Origin: Picochlorum sp. 'celeri' | Lineage: Eukaryota; Chlorophyta; Trebouxiophyceae | Assembly (NCBI GenBank): GCA_010909725.1 | Contig: JAACMV010000021.1 | Span: 289,497-353,496, forward strand | Length of the DNA: 64,000 nt | Reading direction: 5' to 3' | Part shown: piece after piece, positions 52,295 through 61,187 of the stretch | Layout of the letters: each line of letters starts with the position of its first letter | Position numbering within the stretch: position 1 is the first letter of the stretch | Position numbers and translations under genes: made by a program | Notes under the pieces: generated by a model | Seen by the model: the letters and a program-made list of their open reading frames with translations, nothing else | The model's database searches: none | Told to the model about the DNA's origin: nothing

Positions 52295-54427
52295 ATGGTT
52301 ATTTCCGTTGTAGGTAGTGCAACAGTGTCACGGTGGCCGTTCAGGCTACAGAGCAGACAGATATGTGGTTGTAGACAGTTGTCTTCTCATGGCCAGAGGT
52401 TGAATGACACGAGAACGCCATTCTACCTGGCCCATCTGCCCAGGCAGCTAGGTGTAACTGCCAGAGCATCTGATTCTTCTTCTACTGGATCGAGCGGAAG
52501 GACGAGCGTGGCCATTTTATGGTTCAAACACGACTTTCGTTTGGATGACCATCCAGGGGTACACCAGGTGATGCAGTCTGATTCGATTGATGTGGTGGTA
52601 CCAGTGTATCTGTTTGATCCTCAGATATACGCAAGAGTTGTCAATTGCAAGGATATGGCAAGGGTTTTGGAAGGAGCAGTAGGATCTCTTGCTGCAAAAT
52701 TAAAGAAGCAGGGTGGTGCAGATCTTATGGTTGAATCTGGTGCATGGGAGGAGACGATGCCGAGAATAGTCAATGATGTATGTTCATTGTATGGTACAAC
52801 GAAAGATAATGTACGTATAGTGACGGAGGAGGAGTGCGAGGTGGGATGGGTTGATGGGTTGGAGAGAGTACGGGGTGCTTTAGAGCAGGAAACTGGTGTT
52901 GACACGTGGACTGCACTGATGTATCGTGATTACACAGAAGAATCGTTCCCTGAGTGGCTTGTGGCTCGTGGGAGCATGGCGGAGACGTATGAGGATGTTG
53001 TTTTGTCCAAGAAGAAGGCACATACGTCTTTGGATGATGGTTCCAAGCTGGATGCACACTATATATGGGCAGAGGTTGGCAGAGTTCGCCAGGAACAATA
53101 CCTCCACACCTCGAGGGCGGATGATGACATGTCGTATGACCCGTTTGTTGTAGATGTGAGCTCGGATGAAGACACAGCCAGACAGTGTATTGATGAGTAT
53201 ATTGGATACAGACGTCCTTTTTCTCCAACAGTTGATGCTGCAATTCGGCGGTATGATACACAAGCTACCATTGATGGATGTTTCCCTGCTATATTCCTGA
53301 CTGCGTTGCAGCTCGGCGTTCTATCACGCAGAAGAATACACAGAGATGCTGTCGAATTTATATCCACGTCTTGTGAGGACGCGTTGGAGATGCCTATTGG
53401 CGGGTCTCCAGTGGCATGGGCTGGGTGGTTGCTATCATCACATGGAGGCGCTTGTGCTCGGCTCGAGAAGGCGAAAAAAGCCAGGGCTGCTCTTATCGCC
53501 ACAGAATTAGGGGATTTTCATCTGGGTCAAGCGTACATGAGGCATGGAAAAGAGGCATTTGGGTCCAAATTGCACTATTGGCGATGGCGTGGCATCCTGA
53601 CTGACTATCTCTACAGTCCACCCACATCAGAACCCATCCCCAACGCACCAGCGATCGTCCTCGTCCATGGTTTTGGTGCGTTTGGAGAACACTGGCGCAG
53701 GAATATCAAAGAATTAGCTGACAAAGGATTTCATGTGTATGCTCCCACCATACCAGGGTATGGTCGCAGCGAGAAGCACAGCGTCCAATATGGCCAGACT
53801 CTGTGGAGCACATTTCTTGCTGATTTCATCTCTGAGATTGTCACAACGAGGGTGGTCATTGCAGGAAATTCCATTGGTGGCTATATCTCAGCATCTGTAG
53901 CTGCTGATTATCCCGATATGGTGGCGGGACTCGTGTTGCTCAATTCCGCAGGCAAGATTGATCAGTCTTTCACTGCAGAGGCAGCCGCAGACGTCGTACG
54001 AAAGCCACCGCCATCATTCATCGTCGATGGAATCAGTCGATTACTGTTTACATTCTTAGAAGGAGACATAGAAAACCAGCTGAAGCGACTCTACCCAGTG
54101 AGGCCAGAAAATGCAGACGAATGGCTGAGCCAGCAGATTCGAAGAGCCAGCCGAGATCCACAAGCTTTGGGCGTGTTTCGGAGCGTCTTTTTCCTCCCTC
54201 CCCCCAGACCTCTCAACTATCTCGTATCTTCCTTATTCCAAGGACCCACTCTGGTCCTTCAAGGAGCTCTGGATCCCCTCAATGATGCAAAGACGAGAGC
54301 TCACGACATTGTCGAGTCGTGTCCAAATGCAAACTGTATATTGCTGGATGCAGGGCATTGTCCGCACGATGAAGTCCCTGAACAAGTAAACAATGCCATA
54401 GCCTCCTTCACTGTAGATTTAATATAG
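52295..54427 (+). CDS. Photolyase-like N-domain fused to alpha/beta hydrolase
   Basis: 710 aa, single exon. Residues 1-65 are a basic Ser/Arg-rich transit peptide. Residues about 68-240 match the photolyase/cryptochrome N-terminal Rossmann domain (VAILWFKHDFRLDDHPGVHQ, VVVPVYLFDP). The FAD-binding catalytic domain of true photolyases is absent, replaced by a helical linker ending FGSKLHYWRWRGILTDYLYS. Residues about 455-705 are an alpha/beta hydrolase: IVLVHGFGAFGEHWR (oxyanion), nucleophile elbow GNSIGG, Asp in LQGALDPL, and His in DAGHCPHDE. The same fusion is known in land plants (Arabidopsis At4g25290 type), where its substrate is not established. The hydrolase triad looks complete, so an esterase-like activity is likely. 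Confidence 0.88.
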   Translation: MVISVVGSATVSRWPFRLQSRQICGCRQLSSHGQRLNDTRTPFYLAHLPRQLGVTARASDSSSTGSSGRTSVAILWFKHDFRLDDHPGVHQVMQSDSIDVVVPVYLFDPQIYARVVNCKDMARVLEGAVGSLAAKLKKQGGADLMVESGAWEETMPRIVNDVCSLYGTTKDNVRIVTEEECEVGWVDGLERVRGALEQETGVDTWTALMYRDYTEESFPEWLVARGSMAETYEDVVLSKKKAHTSLDDGSKLDAHYIWAEVGRVRQEQYLHTSRADDDMSYDPFVVDVSSDEDTARQCIDEYIGYRRPFSPTVDAAIRRYDTQATIDGCFPAIFLTALQLGVLSRRRIHRDAVEFISTSCEDALEMPIGGSPVAWAGWLLSSHGGACARLEKAKKARAALIATELGDFHLGQAYMRHGKEAFGSKLHYWRWRGILTDYLYSPPTSEPIPNAPAIVLVHGFGAFGEHWRRNIKELADKGFHVYAPTIPGYGRSEKHSVQYGQTLWSTFLADFISEIVTTRVVIAGNSIGGYISASVAADYPDMVAGLVLLNSAGKIDQSFTAEAAADVVRKPPPSFIVDGISRLLFTFLEGDIENQLKRLYPVRPENADEWLSQQIRRASRDPQALGVFRSVFFLPPPRPLNYLVSSLFQGPTLVLQGALDPLNDAKTRAHDIVESCPNANCILLDAGHCPHDEVPEQVNNAIASFTVDLI

Positions 54428-54498
54428 TAATAGTAATAGTATGGTAATATGGAGCGCATGAATACTCGTAGATTCTGCTTTGCAGCACCCTGACCACC

Positions 54499-55885
54499 AT
54501 GTTTGCCAGGATTCGGGAGAGTCTTGCGTTGCGAATCAAGCAGATTCAGGGGGTAGATGATGTTCAATTACGGTACGTAGATCATTAATCTATGGGTTTC
54601 AAACGCATCGCCCGCATATATTCAGGAGAAACGATGCACAGCGGTTGTAGAGCAACCTGGACTTGATATATAAGAGTGGGCATGGTATTTTTGTTTTTAT
54701 TGCAGGAAACTTCCAGCGACTAGTGCATACCTGATAGCACCTGTGCTACGAGCATTGGCCTCTCTGTATCAGACGAGAGAATCGACTCGACAGTTTCTGT
54801 ATAGAGCTGGTATTTTCTCTGCTCATTCATTACCAGCTCCTGTTATTTCTGTGGGAAATCTTACTTCTGCGAGCGGCAAGACACCATTTGTACAGCATTT
54901 AGCAAAACATTATTGGCAGTTCCATGGTATTCCATCGCTCATCATACAGTTAGGGGAGGGTAAAGTGGATGAGGCCATTATGATGGAGAATGATTTTGAA
55001 GGGACGCCCATTACAGTGGTTGATACTGCAAACCCAGCAGATATTAAAGAGGTTTTGATGGAGCATCCATCCCTTCGTCTTGTATTACTTGATAATGGAC
55101 TACAGCATTTACCACTCATGCGTGACTTGGATATTGTGACATTAAATGCATACTCACCATTAGGGAATAATCACTTGAGACCCAGAGGGTCTCTTAGGGA
55201 GGCGCCACGGCCAGCACTGGGTCGAGCAGATGCAGTTGTGATGCATCATGTGGATATAGCAGGGCCGGAGCGAGTGAAGCATTCCATGAGACTCATTGAA
55301 CCTCTGGTGCCAAATCACACGCTCCGCGTCCAAACAGTCATGATGCCCACGATGTTGCGGTTTATAGTACCAGTGAAACGAACACTGGATATGTCTGATT
55401 CATCGGATCTTGGTGGACTCATAGGTCTCTCAACATTGGAAGATTCAGCTGTAGTGTTTCTGACTGGGGTAGGTTCACCTCAGACTGTGGAAGAGCATGC
55501 AAAGAAGCTTGGTGCGCTGCATGTAGAAGGGTGTGGCTGCCATGAAGACCATCATTATTTTACTAGTGAGGAAGTGCACGATGCCGTGGATCGGGTGAAA
55601 GCACTGATGAGGAATCCATCCTACAGCCATGTATGCATTATGTTGACAGAGAAGGATTTCTGGAGACAGAGGCACTTTTGGAGCTCTGTTTTCATCCGTT
55701 ATAGCGATGAGATATGGGATGGTGGTGATCAAGATCTGAAAAAGACCAAATGGGGTGCATACATTCTACGAAGTGAACTCCAGCTCAAGTCCCATGATGG
55801 AAGGTTTTCCTCAGAATCAGCCATGTGGAGCGCCATGTTACGCCTTGCCACAGATCATTTCAGAGGACGGCGGTATAATATGTGA
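54499..55885 (+). CDS. LPXK: Tetraacyldisaccharide 4'-kinase (LpxK)
   Basis: Lipid A pathway kinase, phosphorylating the 4'-position of a disaccharide lipid. Two exons, 54499-54572 and 54706-55885 (GTACGT donor, TGCAG acceptor), 417 aa. Signatures: RAGIFSAHSLPAPVISVGNL followed by SASGKTPFV (P-loop), LVLLDNGLQHLPLMRDLDIV (the DDGxQH-type motif with Asp-Asn-Gly), NNHLRPRGSLREAP and SHVCIMLTEKDF. Plants keep a mitochondrial lipid A-like pathway, so the gene is expected in the green lineage. The N-terminal helix is the membrane-associated segment. The expected second Asp in the DDG motif is Asn, which deserves checking. It lies 71 nt downstream of the photolyase-hydrolase gene. Confidence 0.92.
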
Positions 55886-55932
55886 TTGCTTTTAAATTGT
55901 TTGTTTCGCTTGTAATTAGATCAAGGAAGAAG

Positions 55933-57354
55933 ATGGGGATGATTCGTCCGCACGTGGTGGATAGACATGTCACATTGGGTCGGTCTTGTGGAATACAACA
56001 CCAGGTGGCGCGATTTCCACGGCATTTTGTGGTGCCAAAAACTCAATATACTTGCAGATCGTCCTCATTGGAGGAAGCACGCACCGATTCTGTGGTTATC
56101 GTCGGGGCTGGAGTTGCAGGGCTCAACTGTGCTGTGCACTTGACTCGGCAGGGGATTCCTGTGACTGTGATTGAATCCTCTGATGGCGTGGGTGGTCGCG
56201 TACGAACTGATGTCGTGGACGGATTTTTACTGGATAGAGGGTTTCAAATCTTTCTGACATCGTATCCTGAGGCGAGAAGGGCACTGGATTACGATGCTCT
56301 GGATTTGAGACCATTTTATGCTGGAGCTCTTGTGAGATATCAAGGGGCATTCCACGTGGTTGCCGATCCGTTTCGACATCTTTTCGATGGATTAGGAAGT
56401 TTGACGAACCCAATAGGGTCTCCAATCGATAAATTGCTTGTGGGTGTGTATAGAACAGCAACATTATTGACGAGTGTGGAAGACACTCTCAAGGCACCAG
56501 AGACAACAATCATGGAATGTCTCAAGGAACAAGGTTTTAGCGACTCGATCATCGATAGATTTTTCAGGCCATTTTTAGGAGGCATCTTTTTTGATAGAAA
56601 TCTTCAAACCACGTCTAGATTGTTCAATTTTGTCATGAGAATGCTGGCCACTGGGCAGAATTGTCTGCCATCTGCAGGTATTGGAGCAGTCTCAGATCAG
56701 CTTGCTGGGCGTTTATCTGCTGATAGTATCATGCTCAACACGTCCGTTACATCCATTGATACGTCAGGTAATGATCATGTGACTGTGTCGCTGGACAATG
56801 GATCATCAATAACTGCTGGGGCAGTTGTGGTTGCCACAGATGCACCACAGGCACAGCGTATCTTGGGGACAAAGCTTGATGCTGCACCGAGTACGACAAA
56901 AGATCCAGTAGGAACGTGCTGTTTGTATTTTGCGGCCGACAAAGCCCCTAGGAAAGGAAACTATCTGTACCTGGATGGAGACAATAAGGGCGGGATTGTG
57001 AACAACTGCTGTGTTCCCTCTGAAGTGTCTCCTTCCTATGCTCCTGCAGGCAAGTCTTTAATCAGCGTATCAGTAATTGGTACGAAAGATGATTTGACGG
57101 ACGCTGAGTTGGAGCGCCGCGTGCGATCCGAGTTGGAGGACTGGTTTGGCAAAGACACTGTTGCATCATGGGATCATCTCAAAACATACAGAATCCCATT
57201 CGCGCAACCTAACCAAACCCCACCGACTGATTTATTCAAACCTTTACAATTAGAAAATCGTGTATATATCGCTGGAGATCATCGGATGACGGCAACCCTT
57301 GATGGAGCATTGTGGTCAGGAAGACGTGTTGCAGAAATGATTGCACAAAAGTAA
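55933..57354 (+). CDS. FAD-dependent amine oxidase/phytoene desaturase-like, plastid
   Basis: 473 aa from ATG 55933, only 47 nt after the LpxK stop. The N-terminal ~50 residues are a basic transit-like peptide. The dinucleotide fold follows: VVIVGAGVAGLNCAVHLTRQ and the GG-doublet DGVGGRVRTD (Rossmann FAD signature). Then LLDRGFQIFLTSYPEARRAL and FFRPFLGGIFFDRNLQTTSR lead to the C-terminal FAD motif VYIAGDHRMTATLDGALWSGRR. This arrangement is typical of the plant plastid flavin-containing amine oxidase/carotenoid desaturase-like family. Substrate unknown; it is not the core phytoene desaturase because the size and motifs differ. Confidence 0.87.
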   Translation: MGMIRPHVVDRHVTLGRSCGIQHQVARFPRHFVVPKTQYTCRSSSLEEARTDSVVIVGAGVAGLNCAVHLTRQGIPVTVIESSDGVGGRVRTDVVDGFLLDRGFQIFLTSYPEARRALDYDALDLRPFYAGALVRYQGAFHVVADPFRHLFDGLGSLTNPIGSPIDKLLVGVYRTATLLTSVEDTLKAPETTIMECLKEQGFSDSIIDRFFRPFLGGIFFDRNLQTTSRLFNFVMRMLATGQNCLPSAGIGAVSDQLAGRLSADSIMLNTSVTSIDTSGNDHVTVSLDNGSSITAGAVVVATDAPQAQRILGTKLDAAPSTTKDPVGTCCLYFAADKAPRKGNYLYLDGDNKGGIVNNCCVPSEVSPSYAPAGKSLISVSVIGTKDDLTDAELERRVRSELEDWFGKDTVASWDHLKTYRIPFAQPNQTPPTDLFKPLQLENRVYIAGDHRMTATLDGALWSGRRVAEMIAQK

Positions 57355-57381
57355 AAGGAATTTGTAAATTTATTCATATAA

Positions 57382-58872
57382 TTATTCCAAAGCCGGAGGT
57401 AACTCATACCCGAGTGTCTGAGATAGGAATGCACCATTCTTCCTGACGATACGCTCCGCAGTCAGGTAGATATCTGTGTACACTTGCCCACGCTTTGATC
57501 GAGCATGCACTGCAAGCGTCCCTTTCAGCTGCACCTTGACACCATCCACACAGAATCCCACGACACAACATCGCCGGCTCAAACCCTTATCTAGATCCTG
57601 ATGGTGCTTCAAGTACTCATCAATTTGCTTCACAATGGCGTCAACCTTGTCCACATCCTTGTACTGAATGATGATCTCATCTTCAATCACTGGAATGGAT
57701 GACGACAACTTGGACTTGGACTGCTCACTTTCATTCACAACCATCAGGCTGGTGGCCAAATCTTTATTATTCACATATACAAGACTTCCATTATCGCACT
57801 TGACGAGAGTCTTCAACGGCTTGATATCCTGCACGGTCCCGCTCACCACAGTACTTCCACCCATGGACTTGAACTGCACACGGTCTCCAGCAATAAACGT
57901 TCGCGACGTATACAAGCTTAGAGCAGCTACAAGATTACCCACAGTGCTCTGAGCAGCGAAACCAATCGCGATGGTGGACACCGAACCAACAGCCAGCATG
58001 GGAGCCACATCAATACCAAGCACCAACAAGCAGGACAAGAGAGTTGCCAACGCAATAGCCCATGTCAACAATTGAGAAAACGGTTGCAAAAACCGGGACA
58101 CCTCGTTCTGATCAAAGCTCGTCTCCTGAACCATTCTACTAATAGAAAGCAATGCTTTATCCTTCATGTTCAGAAATGACCATGCGACAAACAGGATGAG
58201 GACAAGCTCGGAACTCTCAGATAACAAGTAGATTGCTCGACTCAGAATATGTGTACCTGCATTGCTCAGAGAGCGAAACAATTGCCCATGAGGGGCCATG
58301 TGAGATTTTTGAATGCAGACTTTGGCAAATGTGAGAAGCACTGTCAGCCCAAATGTGGCCCCATACACTGGAATCAAAACCTCCAGAGGCCGCCTGATGG
58401 AATCCAAAAATCCAAGCAAGACATTCCTCTTTGCTCTGGTCTCTTGCACGCGTTCATCATCACTCGATATATCCTGAGACTGAAACACAGCATACAACAT
58501 GGATGACAGTTGACGATTGACAAATGTTGCAATCCCTTGTCCAAATCGGACTGTCAAATACAGCAAGGCGAGCGTCAACACAGTCTCCTTTGCAGCCTGG
58601 TGAATAGACAGGGACATGAATGTCTCCTCCAACGATCCCCCAGAGAGCATCCTCAATATGCCCCTTCCAAAAAAGTCGACACTTTCTGGTGCCACTGCAG
58701 GTGGTGGTGCCGCTGCCGCGCTCACACAAACGCTTGGTGGTGTCCTACTCCTCACTCTCCCCACTGCAACCCTCGTCAAGGGAGGCACCGCATACCTCAC
58801 CCGATGGCGCTCCTGACTATGCACACCACTCGATACCACCGATCGAGAAATTCCACGAATACCATGCCCCAT
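57382..58872 (-). CDS. MscS-like mechanosensitive ion channel, plastid-type
   Basis: 496 aa, single exon. Residues 1-75 are Arg/Ser/Ala-rich (transit peptide). Several membrane helices follow (ETVLTLALLYLTVRFGQGI; LEVLIPVYGATFGLTVLLTF; SELVLILFVAWSFL; WAIALATLLSCLLVLGI). The pore-lining TM3 is GSVSTIAIGFAAQSTVGNLVAALSLYTSRTF and the beta domain FIAGDRVQF...VQDI. A C-terminal alpha/beta region then follows. The layout is that of plant MSL2/MSL3-type channels, which control plastid osmotic volume. It converges on the oxidase gene with a 27-nt gap. Confidence 0.92.
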   Translation of the reverse strand: MGHGIRGISRSVVSSGVHSQERHRVRYAVPPLTRVAVGRVRSRTPPSVCVSAAAAPPPAVAPESVDFFGRGILRMLSGGSLEETFMSLSIHQAAKETVLTLALLYLTVRFGQGIATFVNRQLSSMLYAVFQSQDISSDDERVQETRAKRNVLLGFLDSIRRPLEVLIPVYGATFGLTVLLTFAKVCIQKSHMAPHGQLFRSLSNAGTHILSRAIYLLSESSELVLILFVAWSFLNMKDKALLSISRMVQETSFDQNEVSRFLQPFSQLLTWAIALATLLSCLLVLGIDVAPMLAVGSVSTIAIGFAAQSTVGNLVAALSLYTSRTFIAGDRVQFKSMGGSTVVSGTVQDIKPLKTLVKCDNGSLVYVNNKDLATSLMVVNESEQSKSKLSSSIPVIEDEIIIQYKDVDKVDAIVKQIDEYLKHHQDLDKGLSRRCCVVGFCVDGVKVQLKGTLAVHARSKRGQVYTDIYLTAERIVRKNGAFLSQTLGYELPPALE

Positions 58873-59365
58873 GTTGCTACCGTGTACTTTATGAAAGGAG
58901 AAGCAAGAAGACGTTCACCTTGATGCCCCAAACTCTACGAGACCACACCCAATCGTGCTCTAGCAGGTACTATGATGAATAATTCAATCCATCATGGTGG
59001 CCATCGATGGCCGATATGGGTCGAAATCCATCAATAGCATTGGGATCAAGACCTCTATCGATCTTGATGAGCTTGTCTCCCATCAACAATCAGTCCCAAT
59101 GGGTAGCATGGTATGAGACACATGTGTCTTCCATTTCTTTTCTTGCATACTGCTGCAAGAACGCCAACACAAGGCTTTATACACAAATTAGTAAAATAAA
59201 AGGTACTCTCGTGTATCCCAAGAGGAATCCCCGCCCCCAATCGGCTGAATTTTTGTAGAATTTGTCCACTCAGTTTGTAGAGGAAAATTACTAGAATACC
59301 AGTGCGTGTATATTCTCATATGCATCCATATTCCCATATTTGTGTTCAAAACGATAGTCATATTC
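58873..59365. promoter_or_regulatory. Divergent spacer, MscS / ROMO1
   Basis: Promoters of the two divergent genes. No repeat or extra coding exon recognised. Confidence 0.4.
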
Positions 59366-59677
59366 ATGCTGATGGTTGCAGTGGCGTTGCTGGATCAGCA
59401 GTGTGTGAATAGAATTGCCACTGGAGCTGCAGTGGGTGGAGCTCTCGGGGCCTCCATTGGTACGTGACCACGAGTCTGGCGTCTGCATGTCCCGTCATCA
59501 TGACACATCCGTGTACTCTATACAGGTGCATTGTATGGTACCTACGAAGCATTTCGATACAAAGTGCCAGGGCTGTATAAAATTAGATATATTGGGCAGA
59601 CAACAGTGAGCAGTGCTGCTGTGTTTGGGCTCTTTTTGGGTGCAGGGAGTTTGTTGCATTGCGGAAGACACAGTTAA
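59366..59677 (+). CDS. ROMO1: ROMO1/MGR2-like small mitochondrial inner-membrane protein
   Basis: Two exons, 59366-59459 and 59526-59677 (GTACGT donor, ATACAG acceptor), phase 1, 81 aa. The body matches the ROMO1/MGR2 pattern of two hydrophobic segments rich in Gly. The first is CVNRIATGAAVGGALGASIG and the second TTVSSAAVFGLFLGAGSLLHC. A short loop with YEAFRYKVPGLYKIRYIGQ lies between them, close to the plant version. MGR2 is a subunit of the TIM23 translocase; human ROMO1 modulates mitochondrial redox and fusion. Neither exon is long enough to appear as an ORF over 60 codons with a proper start, so the gene is easily missed. A 66-nt intron. Confidence 0.87.
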
Positions 59678-59760
59678 AATACATTGTTTACAATAACATT
59701 AATAATTATAATAAGGAAAATTGTGACGAATCAATGCGGAAAATTGGAATATCTCTTCTC

Positions 59761-60417
59761 TTAGGAAGACGTGAGATGTGCATCCTCTGAAGCAATTGAT
59801 GCTAATGTCTGCAATGCTTCGGTATCATTATTGTCCATGTTTGAAATATCATGACCTTTTTTGAAAAGCGGTGGTGCGTATGGGGCAGGCGGGAAGGGTG
59901 ATCGAGGCTTGGCACTAGGCTTGCGTACCCTTCGTTTCATGGTTGATGCAACCACCTTTTTCCTCCCTTTTCTTCTCAATGAGCCTGCCTGAGACCCAAT
60001 AGCTTCAAATAATTTCCGTCTAAGCCAAATGTTATTGAAGCTTTTTGTTTTCGTACCGTACACTTGTTCAAATGAGAACCGTAATTCTCTTTGTGCCATG
60101 TTGCGGATGATTGACTCGGCATCCTTGGTGGATGCTGCACCAAGGATATGGATGGCTCGTGTGCCTCGCTCATCTGGAGGCAGCCAATGGCGTGTCAAAT
60201 GGTGAATAGCTCCCATGTGCTGTTCATCTGTCAATCGATTCTTGGCAGGATCATGGACTGTCTGGTTGTATTGTTCCAGACCATGACTGTTGTTATGGTG
60301 ATCATCACAATGCTGCTCCTCTCCACCAGGAGAAGGTTTCTCTTCCTTCTTCTCATGGTGAGGAACATTCACCGTAGCATCTATCAAAGGATTGTTTGCG
60401 TGATCCATTTCAGCCAT
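59761..60417 (-). CDS. Uncharacterised basic protein with a TKSxNNxWLRRKL motif
   Basis: 218 aa from ATG 60417. The N-terminal third is His/Glu/Asn-rich. The middle has RNMAQRELRFSFEQVYGTKT followed by SFNNIWLRRKLFEAIG, a pattern of the kind 'S-x-N-N-x-W-L-R-R-K-L' that I associate with small nuclear or DNA-binding plant and protist proteins but cannot name. Then a Lys/Arg-rich segment (RRKGRKKVVASTMKRRVRKP) suggests nuclear localisation, and a Pro-rich stretch and acidic end follow. Divergent from the next small gene with a 93-bp spacer. Confidence 0.6.
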   Translation of the reverse strand: MAEMDHANNPLIDATVNVPHHEKKEEKPSPGGEEQHCDDHHNNSHGLEQYNQTVHDPAKNRLTDEQHMGAIHHLTRHWLPPDERGTRAIHILGAASTKDAESIIRNMAQRELRFSFEQVYGTKTKSFNNIWLRRKLFEAIGSQAGSLRRKGRKKVVASTMKRRVRKPSAKPRSPFPPAPYAPPLFKKGHDISNMDNNDTEALQTLASIASEDAHLTSS

Positions 60418-60510
60418 GGCGTGCGTATTGCAGTACAAAGACCCTGCACGGTATATTCCGACACTCAACGTTAGACGGCGTCTGCCGGCGTACACTCTAC
60501 AACCCTAACA

Positions 60511-61080
60511 ATGTGCGGCACCAAAATGATCTATTATATAATGTAAGTCAATCAGGAGGCGATCGTAGCGATACAGCACATACACGGTGCAGCCTGGTAC
60601 CGGTTCGCCGACGCACCTTGCTCGAACTCTCAGTCTTGTCGTCTCAGAGCGATCGACCAGCGACTCTCGACATCCTTTCAGTGCAATCAAGGAGATTACA
60701 GAATGGTATGGACTGGAGAATGGCAGTATGGCTGTGAATAAGGCAAAGCAAGATGCGCGGTGTCGGAGATGTTTCAAATTCCTTGATCCGTTGTATACGG
60801 AGTTTAAAATGCTAGTCCCGAATTGGTTTGGGCTGTCGAACTTGAATCTGTATTCGAGGTACAGGAGGCTCGAAGAAAGGATTCAAGTATTTATATTCAT
60901 GTTTAGTATGAAGAAGAAGAGATACGAACGAGTGTAAGCGGATATGGACGTGGTTATCTCGTCAAACTTGTTTGCCTAGATTTTTTTTCACTCGCTTGCT
61001 CCCTTTCTCTCTCGTAGAGAGGCGTGTGTGTGCAATTAGAATTTATCGTGCGGAATTACATATTACACGACAAGGAATAG
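60511..61080 (+). CDS. Small spliced protein, unknown function
   Basis: Inferred three exons: 60511-60542 (MCGTKMIYYI), 60682-60886 and 61018-61080, about 99 aa. Support: a GTAAGT donor at 60543, a CATCCTTTCAG acceptor at 60681, a GTATTT donor at 60887 and a long pyrimidine tract ending CTCGTAG at 61017. All junctions keep one frame. The middle exon reads AIKEITEWYGLENGSMAVNK...RCRRCFKFLDPLYTEF.. with two CxxC-like cysteines and Arg/Tyr-rich helices; the last exon ends IVRNYILHDKE. I do not recognise it. A mitochondrial or ribosomal accessory protein is possible, but this is a guess. Confidence 0.45.
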
Positions 61081-61187
61081 TTGGGAACGGCTGGCATTTT
61101 GCCCCTCAGAAAACTGAAAGCTCGTGCGTTTGTGGTGGCAGAGGAAACACCCGTCAAGGTATTATTTCCGAATCGATATAGTATTCT

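Noticed and set aside
58990..59258. Plus-strand 83-codon ORF between MscS and ROMO1
   Set aside because: No motif, poor composition, and it lies in the divergent promoter region.
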